Notes: a model not told the origin generated them from the letters alone. A stretch of 64,000 nucleotides of DNA from Pontimonas salivibrio (GCF_002950575.1 NZ_CP026923.1:1696811-1760810); one strand, 5' to 3'; positions 11,772 through 21,019 are shown, counted from the stretch's first letter. Made by a program: numbers and translations.

Positions 11772-12602
11772 TTAGAGAGGTGGTTCATACCCCAAGAATT
11801 CAAAATCAGCGCTGTAGATGCTCGCGATTAGTTCTTTCGCCCGCGTAGATGGGGATGGTTTGTCTCCAGTTGACCTATTAAGAAAAGGAATTTGAATTTT
11901 TTTTTCAAGCTTCTCGGAAAGTTCACTAATGGAATTAGAAAGATTTTCAATGCGGTACACCTGTGACGGCCCCGACCACTCTGACTGTTGGAGCCAGGCG
12001 ACTTGCGGAGCAGCATGAGTCATTCGAGATTCCATAAAGCCCCCAATTTGCGGTCTTTCTCTCTTTACGCACAAAAGGAAGTCCTCAAACTTCCAAAAAG
12101 CCGGGATGCGTTTAGTGGCCAGCGCATAGCGATAACTCGAAATCGCTCGGTCAACCGGATCGCGAACAAGGACAAAGCTGAAGGCGTCCGCCAACTCATC
12201 TGCATTCAACAAACCCTTTTTTATGAGCCAATCTGGATTGTGGTGTGGTATCACAACCCGGGTCGACCTGATTCCACGACCTGGTTGGACTGCCTCGAAT
12301 CCTGCATCCGAAGTAAGAGCGGCCCGCAAAGAGGTCCCCCCGGTTTTCGGGATATGAATAAACACAGCCGCCATGGAATCGGCAGAAGCGAGCTTTATCG
12401 GTCGCCACGCCTGCAAATTCTTTTTCTCAAGTACGGCAGAGCTGATTCGCTGGCGGCAGGGAATACAAAAACGAGTCCTGGGTGGCTTGAAAAGCCAGCA
12501 ATTTCTAACTTTTCTAAACTTCCGCAATATGCGTCGTCTGACTACCTTCAAAGCCGCGCTGATCCCAATTTGGGCTTCTTGAACAAAATTCCAAAATCCC
12601 AC
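11772..12602 (-). CDS. Sulfotransferase family protein
   Basis: 276 residues. The PAPS 5'-phosphosulfate loop is FIHIPKTGGTSLRAA (81-95) and the 3'-phosphate motif is FVLVRDPVDRAISSYRYA; these are the two hallmarks of Golgi-type/bacterial carbohydrate sulfotransferases. The first ~70 residues are basic and poorly conserved. GTG 12602 is preceded by AGGAG with good spacing. The enzyme would move sulfate from PAPS to a sugar or other acceptor, probably in a surface glycan given its neighbours. It is isolated from the dnaX operon by about 200 bp. Confidence 0.82.
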   Translation of the reverse strand: MGFWNFVQEAQIGISAALKVVRRRILRKFRKVRNCWLFKPPRTRFCIPCRQRISSAVLEKKNLQAWRPIKLASADSMAAVFIHIPKTGGTSLRAALTSDAGFEAVQPGRGIRSTRVVIPHHNPDWLIKKGLLNADELADAFSFVLVRDPVDRAISSYRYALATKRIPAFWKFEDFLLCVKRERPQIGGFMESRMTHAAPQVAWLQQSEWSGPSQVYRIENLSNSISELSEKLEKKIQIPFLNRSTGDKPSPSTRAKELIASIYSADFEFLGYEPPL

Positions 12603-13977
12603 GAAAGATTCTCCTTTTAAGCGCTCCGTGGCAGGCCGACGAGCGACTATTGAATCTTACTTGCCCGGCCGGTGCTGCAAACTTTAGTGCCTCCTAAATA
12701 TGGGGTGCGAAGCCCTTTCAATTAGGGTCTGCCTACACGGCTTTCATGATTGATGACTCATCTCTCGGCTGCAAGTTCGGAATGGTGCAGGTTTGGTTGG
12801 CCCCCGTGGCCTGACGCTATGGTTTGATTTCCACTTTGGCTAATCCGGAGCTTCGGGTGGACGCATGAAGACCAAACTCAATAACTACTGGATGGAGTTT
12901 CGCCGGGGCACGATCCAGTTTCCTCTAAGTCGCGGGCCGGAGGTTGCCCGCGAGAAGTTGCCGGCTGCATGCATTAATTTACTTTATGCGATTCGATTAC
13001 TTTGTCGGCTTGGTCGAAACCCAGCGATTTCGACGACCAGGTCAAACCGAGAATCACGCCAACGCGGATCGGTGAATTTTTTGAATGCAATAGGCGTGTC
13101 CGGCTGTTGGCAGAAGAAGTGGAAGTGTCGAAGCCTGATCTGGCGTATCTCTCCGAAGGGGCTCTGCCGGGGAAAGGAATTCCCCACGCCAAAGCAAGCC
13201 CTCTGCTCATGGGATTCCCCTCGCGATGTCCTTTCGGGTATTAACGCTTGCCCATGCACCGCGTTACCTCTTGTTTCGGGAACCAGTCGGCAAAGTGGAG
13301 AGACTTCGAGAACAGCGAATTGTCACTCTCCGTGAATCTGATGGGGAGACGCCGGATTTGGATGTCTGCCCCTAGTCGCCCTAGCTCGCCAGATCGAGCC
13401 TCCAACGTTGGATCGGGCCGCATGGCGGTTCTGGCAACGAGTCCACCATCATGACTGCCATCGTCAATCAGCGCAAAAAATTGGGAACTAGCACGGCAGG
13501 TTCGTGCGCAACGATCTGGTGCAATCAGCAGTCACACAAACTGCCCCAAACGATATGTGGCCCGCGGACGTTACGGAGCATCGGACAAAAAGAACGGCTT
13601 TACCCCGACACCATCCAGGACACTTTATCCAGGCCCGCGGTCGGGTATTCCGTCGCGGCGCAAATTAGGCCCACCTTCGGGTCAATGCGCCGAATAACGT
13701 GGTTACCAGACCCCGCCACGACTCTGAACGGGTGGTCCACCCGGATTGAGGCAGTCGGCTCCACAGCAAGAACTGCCTTCAGGCTCTGAGGTATCGCGGA
13801 CTTGTTGGGTCATTAGAGCGAGCAGATCCGGCAGTAGAAACGCCGTCAGGGAATCATTCCTCGCCGGTTGCAGCAAAACGTCGTTGGCCGCTGCCAGCGG
13901 ACAACTCGCCGGCAGCGCGGGTTAGAAATCGTGTTCTGGATAGAGCGCGCCTACCCTGGCAAACGCTCCCAAGCAAC
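12603..13977. other. Decayed region without an intact gene
   Basis: About 1.4 kb in which no frame gives a convincing product. Short open stretches on both strands (for example plus-strand 13200-13370, with FRVLTLAHAPRYLLF) have protein-like composition but are cut by stops and frameshifts. It looks like one or more old pseudogenes of the glycan island; the original function cannot be named. Confidence 0.5.
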
Positions 13978-14552
13978 TGACTTGAACCCATTCCTCGGTC
14001 CAAAACCATGAGAGTTTTCTTGCTGTCGACTTTTGCTGGCAAGAAGACCTTGAGCATCGTGACCAAAAAGAAAAGCGGCACTCGCCGGAGCAAATCGCTC
14101 GCAAAATCCAGGACGCTGATCAGTTTTCCGCCGAGGGCGGTGACGTTGCCGCAGTGTTGAAGGAGCTGAAAGTTACTCAGGCGAGGTGTTACTGTTGGCG
14201 GAGCCATTACACCGGCCTGAAAGCTGAAGATGCCAAGAATTGACTCAGCTGGAGAAGTAGAATCAGAAGTTGAAGAAACTGCTTGCTGAAGCAGAACTCG
14301 ATAAAGCTTTGTTGGACTGGTTGGCTGAGCGGGTCGCCTAAGCCCGACGAGCAAACTTCGGGCCGTGATTCACGTCATCAACACGTTTGATGCCGGCCAC
14401 CCACTCGCGTGTCGACTAGCCGCGCTGTCCCGGCCCGCTCTCTGCCGCCTCTTGAAAGGTGGGCGCCTTGATGACCCAGATCCCCCCTTAGCAGGATTTC
14501 GGCGGAAACATGACGGTCGGACCACTTGGACCGAAATTAAGTGACCGGTCCA
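13978..14552 (+). mobile_element. Decayed, internally deleted IS3-family (IS407-like) remnant
   Basis: The left end TGACTTGAACCCATTCC parallels TGACGTGACCCCATTTT of the intact elements at 25346 and 64000, and the following 350 bp align with their orfA (same start region, RKIQDAD, AAVLKELKVT, LLAEAEL) but with in-frame stops. Similarity continues into the first ~90 bp of orfB and stops near 14487. A poor match to the right terminal repeat occurs near 14525-14552, so most of orfB has been deleted. The programmed frameshift heptamer of the intact copies is lost here (GCGGGTC), though the following hairpin arms remain. Confidence 0.75.
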
Positions 14553-14753
14553 CTTGCTTTTCATTCAAACCCATACCCAAAAGTGTCCAACCAGTCTGAG
14601 TATAAAGATGCCACAATTGCGCGCTCGCGCCGCGAATAAAAAGACCTAAAATCCGAGGCGGCGCGCGGGCGGGTGTTCATTTTAAAGGTTGGCACCGTCT
14701 GGACTGGTAGGCCTAACTTCAGCGACAGAGAACTCAAATCCTGGGCCTGGTGC

Positions 14754-14757
14754 ACGT
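14754..14757. repeat. Target duplication ACGT, left
   Basis: ACGT directly before the IS end TTTGGTGACAT; the same four bases follow the other end at 15999-16002. Because ACGT is its own complement it first looks like part of the inverted repeat. Confidence 0.65.
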
Positions 14758-14775
14758 TTTGGTGACATGTAGGGT

Positions 14776-15651
14776 TTAGGCTGCGTGGCCTGTTTCAGTG
14801 GTCATTTTTGCTTCGTATTCGATGGGTGTCAATCGCCCTAACCGGTCTTGTCGCCGGCGGCGGTGGTATTTCGTTTCTATCCAGGTGACGATTGCTTGCC
14901 GCAGTTGGTCACGGGTGTCCCAGGTTCGCCGGTCGAGGACGTTTCCTTGGAGGAGGGAATGGAATGATTCCATCGCGGCGTTATCCGCCGCGGATGCGAC
15001 TCGACCCATGGACAAGATCAGTCCATGCCGGGTGAGGACCTCCTGGAATGCCCTCGAGCGAAACTGGGATCCTCGGTCGGCGTGAACAACACACCCGGTG
15101 ACATCACGACGTCTGGCGACCGCGTTGGTGATGGCAGAGGTGACGAGTGTTGCTGTCATCCTCTCGGAGATGGAATAGCCCACAATGCGGTTCGAGAACA
15201 CGTCTTTCACCCCGCAGGCATACAGCGTTCCCTCGCGCGTTTTATGTTCAGTGATATCGGTGAGCCATAACTGGTTGGGCCCATCAGCGGTGAAGTCACG
15301 TTTCACCAGGTCGTCAGCAACAGCAGGGCCAGGCGTCTTGCCCGACCCACGCTGTTTCCTGCCGATTACTGAACGAATGCGTTGCCAGGAGGCCAACTGC
15401 CACGCTGTTCGACGACTCATCGACCAGCCACCCTGTTCTGCTTCATCACGCAGCAGCCGATACCCGTATTCAGGGTCAGCCCGGTTGGCATCCACCAAAG
15501 CGTTGAGCTGATGCGCTTGCGCCCACGCCCGATCAGACACTGGAGTGTCTAACCACTGGTAATAGGGTTGCCTGGCCATTTTCAACACCCGACACGTCAC
15601 CGTCACAGGGACACCCTCCACGGCTAGCTCACGAACGAGCGGGTACATCAT
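14776..15651 (-). CDS. IS3-family transposase OrfB (DDE integrase domain)
   Basis: 291 residues with an N-terminal HTH_21-like region (YGYRLLRDEAEQGGWSMSRRT) and an rve integrase core: first Asp in LWLTDITEHKT, second in VVHADRGSQF, Glu in AAMESFHSLLQ. Normally made as an OrfAB fusion by -1 frameshifting; the frame continues upstream of this ATG through the CCCAAAA site into orfA. Confidence 0.92.
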   Translation of the reverse strand: MMYPLVRELAVEGVPVTVTCRVLKMARQPYYQWLDTPVSDRAWAQAHQLNALVDANRADPEYGYRLLRDEAEQGGWSMSRRTAWQLASWQRIRSVIGRKQRGSGKTPGPAVADDLVKRDFTADGPNQLWLTDITEHKTREGTLYACGVKDVFSNRIVGYSISERMTATLVTSAITNAVARRRDVTGCVVHADRGSQFRSRAFQEVLTRHGLILSMGRVASAADNAAMESFHSLLQGNVLDRRTWDTRDQLRQAIVTWIETKYHRRRRQDRLGRLTPIEYEAKMTTETGHAA

Positions 15652-15944
15652 TTTGGGGAACCACCCAATTTCAGATTCGCTTGCGACAAATACGCTGCCG
15701 CGCGACGCAACACCTCGTTTTCCTGCTCCAACAGGCGAGTGCGGCGACGCAACTGCCGCAACTCCTCCACCTGGTCCTTGGTCACACCATCACGGGACCC
15801 GTTTTCCACCTCGTCAGCCTTCAACCAGTTCGATAACGTCGCCGGGGAAATACCGAAATCCTCAGCGATTTTCTTCCTCGGCTCACGACTACTACGCGCA
15901 ATTTCCACCACGTCACGGCGGAACTCTTCAGGGAACGCTTTCAT
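15648..15944 (-). CDS. IS3-family transposase OrfA (helix-turn-helix)
   Basis: 98 residues from ATG 15944 (AAGGA eight bases upstream). HTH_Tnp_1-type DNA-binding domain (FPEEFRRDVVEIARSS, FGISPATLSNWLK) followed by a leucine-zipper-like coiled coil (LRQLRRRTRLLEQENEVLRR). It ends SPK with stop TGA overlapping the orfB start. Confidence 0.9.
   Translation of the reverse strand: MKAFPEEFRRDVVEIARSSREPRKKIAEDFGISPATLSNWLKADEVENGSRDGVTKDQVEELRQLRRRTRLLEQENEVLRRAAAYLSQANLKLGGSPK
15651..15657 (-). promoter_or_regulatory. -1 programmed frameshift heptamer CCCAAAA
   Basis: In the orfA frame the bases read C CCA AAA, a canonical X XXY YYZ slippery site immediately before the TGA. A -1 slip gives CCC AAA ATG ATG, entering orfB exactly at its ATG codons and producing the OrfAB transposase. 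Confidence 0.65.
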
Positions 15945-15998
15945 AGCAACATCCTTCCAGGAACACCCCACGGTGTTCACATGTCAGATGTCACCAAA

Positions 15999-16002
15999 AC
16001 GT
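15999..16002. repeat. Target duplication ACGT, right
   Basis: Second copy of the 4-bp duplication flanking the IS3-family element. Confidence 0.65.
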
Positions 16003-16524
16003 TCACCACCCCCCCTCTCTCAACGTCTCATATCGGAGTAGCTCCCAAGTTGAATCGATCTCGGTGGCAAGTGCGGCATTGTTTGGGAGGCGCCGATAGT
16101 CCCGAACAAAGTCACCAAAAGTCCTACGGGTTGTCGCCCTTCGGGATCTCCAAAAAAATTCCGAGACGACCAAGTCAAAAGGGTTCCGTATGTTCACTAC
16201 TTTCAGAGAGCGATTCCAGAAATTGGGCCCCACACACGCTCTGATTTCCTGAGGAGTACTGTGATTTCTGGTTCCTCGGATTCGAACCGATCGGGTCGGC
16301 ATGAGCTTGTTCCGCAGGCACAAGAGCGTCGTTTTGTAAAGTGGGGCGACATCTCGCTGAAGGCGACTAGTGCACCAGCCATCTCGATAAAGCACAAATC
16401 CCTGTTGCTCTTGAACAGGAGGCTGTGTGGGCCACAAAGCAGCCTGTAGGTAGGCCTCTGTGGACGAACCGGCGGTTTTGTGAGTCTTAACGAAAACGAC
16501 GCCATAGCTAAAATTGACTAACAT

Positions 16525-17084
16525 CGTGACAACGTTATCGAACAGTATGTCTCTGGTGTGATTGACCTGCCTCTCAGGCGGGCGACGATTTTTAGCTTGG
16601 CCTGCCAACATACCTCAAGAAGAAAAATGCAAATTCGTCACCTCAAACACTTTCCGGTCCCAGGACATAGGAAGACCCTGTCGTGCTACTTAGGAATAAT
16701 TCATTGGCCGACTTGAGCCATGCACAACACCCGACTAATCATCACCGCGACCTATATTAGGAACCTGACACAACAACAAACAGTCGTCAAATACGGCGCC
16801 TTACAAAGCTCAGTCTCCGCACTCACCACACGCTAGAAAGAAGAAGGTGAAGCGGCTTTCGCGCACTCTGCGGGGACAAAAACCCAACCAACCCTGCTTA
16901 GGCGGCAAAAAGGCACCCGCTAACTCTACGACACCGGTGTCCATACTGGTTCTTGGAAACCCGCCTGACCGGAGGACAAGCCAAAAAGACCGGCCGCAGA
17001 AATAAGAAGAGACCCAAGACCGTAAGTTCAGATTATTCCAATGCTTTGCGACATCACACACCACCTAAAAGCCACGTCCAACCC
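16525..17084. other. Intergenic, nothing recognised
   Basis: About 560 bp of AT-richer sequence between the broken sulfotransferase and ackA. Short open stretches exist on both strands but have no protein-family features, ribosome-binding site or conserved start. Confidence 0.5.
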
Positions 17085-18239
17085 TCAAGGGCGTAAATCG
17101 GTTTTCTTTCTTGCGCTCTCGCAGTGGCGTGTAGCAATTCGGGCAATATGGAGCTCTTCATTGGTGGGTATTACCCACAGCGACACCGAGGAACCATCAG
17201 CAGAAATAAGCCGGGGTTCACCTGACTCAGCCTTATTTCTGCTCTCGTCTATATGGATTCCGAGACCCTCTAGGTCAGAAACTGCACTTAAGCGAAGTTC
17301 TGGGCTGTTTTCGCCAATACCGCCGGTGAACACGATGGCGTCTAGACCACCCAACTGGGCGAGGTAGGCCCCCAGGTAGTGCTTGGCCCTCCACGTCCAC
17401 ACGTCAAGGGCGTGTAAAGCATCGGGGTCGCCGTGTTCTGCGTGTTCGTAGAGGTCTCGCATATCGGAATGACCGGACAACCCCAGCAGGCCGCTGTTGC
17501 GGTTCAGCACCTCATCAACCTGCTCTGGACTTAATCCCGCTTCCCTTTGCAAATACAGGACCACCGAGGGGTCAATGTCCCCAGAGCGTGTGCCCATGAC
17601 TAGGCCTGCCAGTGGGGTAAGCCCCATCGATGTATCCACGGCAACACCGCCACGGACAGCAGCCACCGAGGAGCCATTGCCCAGGTGAAACGACACCACC
17701 CGCACGGGCTTTTCAGACGGTGGCATGAGCCTCGACAATTCACCCGTCACGTAGTCGTGACTGGTGCCATGGAATCCGTATTTACGGATTCCATATTTCT
17801 CCACCAGGTCGCGAGGAAGCGCGTAGTCATATGCGGCAGGAGACAGCGTGGAAAAAAACGCGGTATCAAAGACGGCCACCTGGGGTAACTGCGGCATCAC
17901 TTCGGTGACGGCATGAATCCCTTCCAGATTTGCCGGATTGTGAAGGGGCGCCAGGGCTCTGACTTTTTCAATTCCTGAAATCACGTCCTGGTCGATTAAT
18001 ACAGGTCTCGTGAAGCGGGCCCCACCGTGGACGACCCGGTGACCCACAAGATCAAGTGACACGTTGGCTGGCAGGGAGGCCACGATGTCCGCAATCGCTT
18101 CCTTGTGGGTAGCAAAGTCGCCCCCATCGATTCCGACACGGTCCCTTTGGCCCTTGTCGACGACCTGCTCTGAGGGCAGGTCAATGACTTGGTATTTCAC
18201 GGACGAGGAACCAGAGTTCACGACCAGGACTTGGGTCAT
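17085..18239 (-). CDS. ackA: Acetate kinase
   Basis: 384 residues, slightly short for the family. N-terminal VLVVNSGSSSVKY, the VGHRVVHGG segment, GTRSGDIDPSVV and the C-terminal VFTGGIGENSPE nucleotide motif are all present. It interconverts acetyl phosphate + ADP and acetate + ATP. The ATG overlaps the pta stop as ATGA, so the two enzymes of the acetyl-CoA to acetate pathway are translationally coupled. Confidence 0.95.
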   Translation of the reverse strand: MTQVLVVNSGSSSVKYQVIDLPSEQVVDKGQRDRVGIDGGDFATHKEAIADIVASLPANVSLDLVGHRVVHGGARFTRPVLIDQDVISGIEKVRALAPLHNPANLEGIHAVTEVMPQLPQVAVFDTAFFSTLSPAAYDYALPRDLVEKYGIRKYGFHGTSHDYVTGELSRLMPPSEKPVRVVSFHLGNGSSVAAVRGGVAVDTSMGLTPLAGLVMGTRSGDIDPSVVLYLQREAGLSPEQVDEVLNRNSGLLGLSGHSDMRDLYEHAEHGDPDALHALDVWTWRAKHYLGAYLAQLGGLDAIVFTGGIGENSPELRLSAVSDLEGLGIHIDESRNKAESGEPRLISADGSSVSLWVIPTNEELHIARIATRHCESARKKTDLRP

Positions 18240-20359
18240 GAGGCCACCGCCTCATGACCTTGGGCTTGAATTGCGGTGATGGCGACCGTGTTCACAATGT
18301 CTCTAACGGTGGCGCCGCGGGAAAGATCGTTGACGGGTTTATTGAGCCCTTGGAGTACTGGACCAATCGCGATGGCCCCGGCACTGCGCTGGACCGCCTT
18401 GTAGGTGTTGTTTCCGGTGTTCAGGTCGGGAAAAACAAAGACTGTGGCACGGCCGGCCACATCAGAGTCTGGCATCTTTGTCCGGGCCACCGTGGGCTCG
18501 GCTGCGGCATCGTATTGGATGGGACCCTCGATGGGCAGATCGGGCCGCAGCTTTCGCAAGAGCGCTGTTGCTGTGCGAACCTTTTCTACTTCAGTGCCTC
18601 GACCGGACTCACCGGTCGAGTAAGAAAGCATCGCCACCCTGGGTTCAATACCGAACTGTGCGGCGGTTTGCGCCGCACCAGCGGCAATATCGGCTAGTTC
18701 TTCTGCCGTGGGCTCTGGCACCACGGCACAGTCGCCGTAGACCAACACCCGATCGGCTAAACACATGAAAAAGACGCTGGATACGACAGAAACTCCGGGA
18801 GTGGTTTTGATGATCTGAAAACTGGGTGTAATCGTGTGGGCGGTGGTGTTTACCGCACCAGAGACCATGCCATCTGCCAACGCCAGGTGGACCATCATCG
18901 TGCCAAAAAACGACACATCCACCACAATGTCCCGCGCCTGCTCCACGGTCATCCCTTTGTGTTCGCGCAAACGGAAATACTCGGCCGCGAAGCGCTCGCG
19001 CAAACCCTCATCAAAAGGCGAGAGCACATTTGCGCCCTCCAAACTCACACCCAATTCGCTCGCCCGCGAGCGAATTTCCTGCTCATCACCCAGCAGGGTG
19101 AGGCGAACGACGCCCCTCGCTAAGAGGGTGGCGGCCGCCCGAATGATCCGATCGTCACTGCCCTCCGGCAACACAATGTGTTTCAGATCCGACTTCGCGC
19201 GCTCGAGTAAGTCATATTCGAACATGAGGGGTGTGACCACATCTGATTTCGCCACGTTGAAGCTCTCCAGCAGCGACTCCGCATCCACGTTGTCTCGAAA
19301 GAGAGCCAACGCAGTGTCGTATTTCCCCTGCGAATCTGCTGCCATTCGCCCCCTCGCGCCGGTCACCTGAAGCACAGTCTCATACGTATCCGATTGGGTC
19401 TGAATAATCGGCAACCGGGAGTGCAGACCAGATAACAGCGACGAGACCACCTCGGGGATCTTCACACCGCCATAAAGCACCACCCCGGCGAGGCCCGGGA
19501 AGTTTTCACTCTGGTGGGCCAATACGACCGCCATCAACACTTCGTAACGATCGGCGGGGACCAACACGAGATAACCCTCTCGAAGACGGGTCAACACGGT
19601 TTCCAGCTCCATGGCGGCTACCATCACGCCGAGCGCCTCCCGCCCCAGTGCTTCCTGGTCGCCCTGAACCAGCTGGCCATCGACGGCCGCAATGACACTG
19701 GCGACAGTGGGCGATACCAACACACGGTTTTCCGGAACGGTGGCAACAAGAAGACCTGAAGCCACTGCGCGTAACGCTTCTAGGATGGCCTCCTTATCGG
19801 AGGGCTCTGCCCGGTTCACAATGACCGCAACGGGGCGCGCATGGGCTTCGCGAATTTCTGCCAACGCAGAAGATGCAACCCTTGCAACATCTTCGGCGCT
19901 TCTCGCCGGTGCGGAGGCAAGACCTCTGTGCGCCTGTTCCGCAGGGTCCCTTCCGGTTACCACCAAGACCACAGGGATGCCCAGATTGGTCGCAATCTGG
20001 GCATTGAACTCGAACTCGGTGGGATTACCCACATCGGTGTAGTCGGAGCCTAAAACCACCACAGAATCGCAGCGCGCTTCCAGCGCGCGATATTTCCGAA
20101 CTATCTCGGACATGGCGGCGTCTGGATCTGTGTGGACCTGGTCGTAGCTCACCCCCACGCAGGCGTCGTAATCCAGATCGACAGCCTCGTGGGAGAGCAA
20201 TAGCTCTAAGACGTAATCCCTATCGTCACCGGAGCGGGCGACGGGACGAAAAACCCCCACTGTGGAAACCGTGCCGGCGAGCGCGTCGATAAGTCCCAGG
20301 GCTACTGTGGATTTTCCCGAGAAGCCCTCGGCCGCTGTGATGCACACACCGGAAGCCAT
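18236..20359 (-). CDS. pta: Phosphate acetyltransferase, long three-domain form
   Basis: From ATG 20359 the protein has 707 residues: an N-terminal BioD-like P-loop domain (TAAEGFSGKSTVALGL), a central DRTGG domain, and the catalytic PTA/PTB domain from about residue 390 (IVLPEGSDDRIIRAA, SGAVNTTAHTITPSFQIIK). It exchanges CoA and phosphate on acetyl-CoA. Longer in-frame starts are unlikely because TACTCT lies six bases upstream of this ATG as a leaderless -10 box. Confidence 0.94.
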   Translation of the reverse strand: MASGVCITAAEGFSGKSTVALGLIDALAGTVSTVGVFRPVARSGDDRDYVLELLLSHEAVDLDYDACVGVSYDQVHTDPDAAMSEIVRKYRALEARCDSVVVLGSDYTDVGNPTEFEFNAQIATNLGIPVVLVVTGRDPAEQAHRGLASAPARSAEDVARVASSALAEIREAHARPVAVIVNRAEPSDKEAILEALRAVASGLLVATVPENRVLVSPTVASVIAAVDGQLVQGDQEALGREALGVMVAAMELETVLTRLREGYLVLVPADRYEVLMAVVLAHQSENFPGLAGVVLYGGVKIPEVVSSLLSGLHSRLPIIQTQSDTYETVLQVTGARGRMAADSQGKYDTALALFRDNVDAESLLESFNVAKSDVVTPLMFEYDLLERAKSDLKHIVLPEGSDDRIIRAAATLLARGVVRLTLLGDEQEIRSRASELGVSLEGANVLSPFDEGLRERFAAEYFRLREHKGMTVEQARDIVVDVSFFGTMMVHLALADGMVSGAVNTTAHTITPSFQIIKTTPGVSVVSSVFFMCLADRVLVYGDCAVVPEPTAEELADIAAGAAQTAAQFGIEPRVAMLSYSTGESGRGTEVEKVRTATALLRKLRPDLPIEGPIQYDAAAEPTVARTKMPDSDVAGRATVFVFPDLNTGNNTYKAVQRSAGAIAIGPVLQGLNKPVNDLSRGATVRDIVNTVAITAIQAQGHEAVAS

Positions 20360-20365
20360 AGCTAC

Positions 20366-20371
20366 AGAGTA
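20366..20371 (-). promoter_or_regulatory. Leaderless -10 box of pta
   Basis: TACTCT, then GTAGCT, then ATG of pta on the minus strand. Confidence 0.5.
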
Positions 20372-20531
20372 CGCGCCACTGGTGACCTCAAAAAACGACT
20401 CCCCGCGCACCCACCAGAGCCCAGCGACCCTTGCTACGTTTCCGTCCTGGGGGATTGACCGAGATGGCGCCACGCGAGGAGCCAACCTCAAGTCTACCGT
20501 TAGGATTGGGAGGGCCCTTCGGGGCAGAGCC

Positions 20532-20619
20532 GGAGGATTCGCCTAGTGGCCTATGGCGCACGCTTGGAAAGCGTGTTGGGTTAACGCCCTCGGGGGTTCG
20601 AATCCCCCATCCTCCGCCA
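20532..20619 (+). tRNA. tRNA-Ser (GGA)
   Basis: 88-nt class II tRNA with long variable arm. Acceptor arms GGAGGAT and ATCCTCC pair, the anticodon loop TTGGAAA carries GGA, the T-arm is GGGGGTTCGAATCCCCC, and CCA is encoded. Its last 15 bases (20605-20619) plus one A form the 16-bp sequence repeated beside each downstream IS481-type element. Confidence 0.95.
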
Positions 20620-20620
20620 A
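20605..20620 (+). repeat. 16-bp direct repeat, copy 1 (tRNA-Ser 3' end)
   Basis: CCCCATCCTCCGCCAA, the native 3' end of tRNA-Ser and the presumed insertion target. Copies 2 and 3 lie at 21004 and 22387. Confidence 0.9.
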
Positions 20621-21003
20621 TGTGGTGTCTCACGACATCGTTGATAGATGTCTCGCGACATAGTTGAGAGTTGTGAATTTCCGCGGGATCCCTCTTACGC
20701 CGGCTTCTCGCGTGGCGATCGCCTCTTCTCAGGGCTGGTAGGCGCAAGCTTGCCTGCCCTTTTGAATACGGGCAGGCAAGTTTGAAAAAGGGTGAGAACG
20801 GCTGCTTAAAGGGACATGGCGCTGCGGAAAAGGAACGCTCGGCAGTAGCCCGTTATGAACCTCAGAGATGGATTCCTGCTACCTCGAGATAGGAACTATG
20901 TCGTGACACATCAAAAAGTGAACCCCCATTCCTCAGGAACCCCCGCGTGCGCAATATCAACGATGTGGTGAGACAGATATCAACGATGTCCTGAACCTGG
21001 ACA
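20621..21003. mobile_element. 383-bp non-autonomous IS481-type element (MITE-like)
   Basis: Has the same ~48-bp terminal inverted repeats as the complete element next to it, beginning TGTGGTGTCTCACGACATCG and ending CGATGTCCTGAACCTGGACA, and is flanked by 16-bp copies of the tRNA-Ser 3' end. It contains no transposase. The right ~110 bp resemble the right end of the complete element; the middle is unrelated and holds a strong hairpin (20749-20780). Probably mobilised in trans by the neighbouring transposase. Confidence 0.75.
20749..20780 (+). terminator. Strong hairpin inside the non-autonomous element
   Basis: Perfect 11-bp stem CTTGCCTGCCC / GGGCAGGCAAG with a 10-nt loop, followed by only TTTG. 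It could end the tRNA-Ser transcript or be a structural part of the element. Confidence 0.4.
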
Positions 21004-21019
21004 CCCCATCCTCCGCCAA
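21004..21019 (+). repeat. 16-bp direct repeat, copy 2
   Basis: CCCCATCCTCCGCCAA between the non-autonomous and the complete element; identical to the tRNA-Ser 3' end. Confidence 0.9.

Larger units (their letters stand above)
14758..15998 (-). mobile_element. Complete IS3-family insertion sequence (1241 bp)
   Basis: Bounded by short inverted repeats TTTGGTGACAT at both ends and a 4-bp ACGT duplication. It contains orfA and orfB, overlapping as ATGA, with a slippery CCCAAAA heptamer at the end of orfA. Both frames are open, so it may be active. It interrupts a sulfotransferase gene, and no second copy is seen in the window. Confidence 0.85.
14561..16524 (-). pseudogene. Sulfotransferase gene broken by a frameshift and an IS insertion
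   Basis: The N-terminal part (16524 down to 16003) encodes VVFVKTHKTAGSSTEAYL and VVNIRNPFDLVVSEFFW, the PAPS-binding motifs. The C-terminal part is at 14755-14561 and ends SLYSDWLDTFGYGFE, matching the ending WEFDTFGYLR of the sulfotransferase at 39947. Between them lies a complete IS3-family element with ACGT target duplications. Removing the element does not restore the frame: a seven-G run at 16009-16015 shifts it into a TGA (16005-16003); one extra G would join the halves as ...LREG, VVNVHQAQDLSSL. So the gene was out of frame independently of the insertion. Confidence 0.8.

Noticed and set aside
12865..13335. 156-residue plus-strand open frame
   Set aside because: Composition rich in Cys, Trp, Arg and Ser with no domain; neighbouring frames contain equally good fragments, so the region is treated as decayed.
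14754..16002. 15-bp inverted repeat ACGTTTTGGTGACAT as the IS terminus
   Set aside because: The outer four bases are the self-complementary target duplication ACGT; the element proper starts at TTTGGTGACAT.
16810..17064. 84-residue minus-strand frame upstream of ackA
   Set aside because: No recognisable domain, no start signal, and a composition unlike the genes around it.
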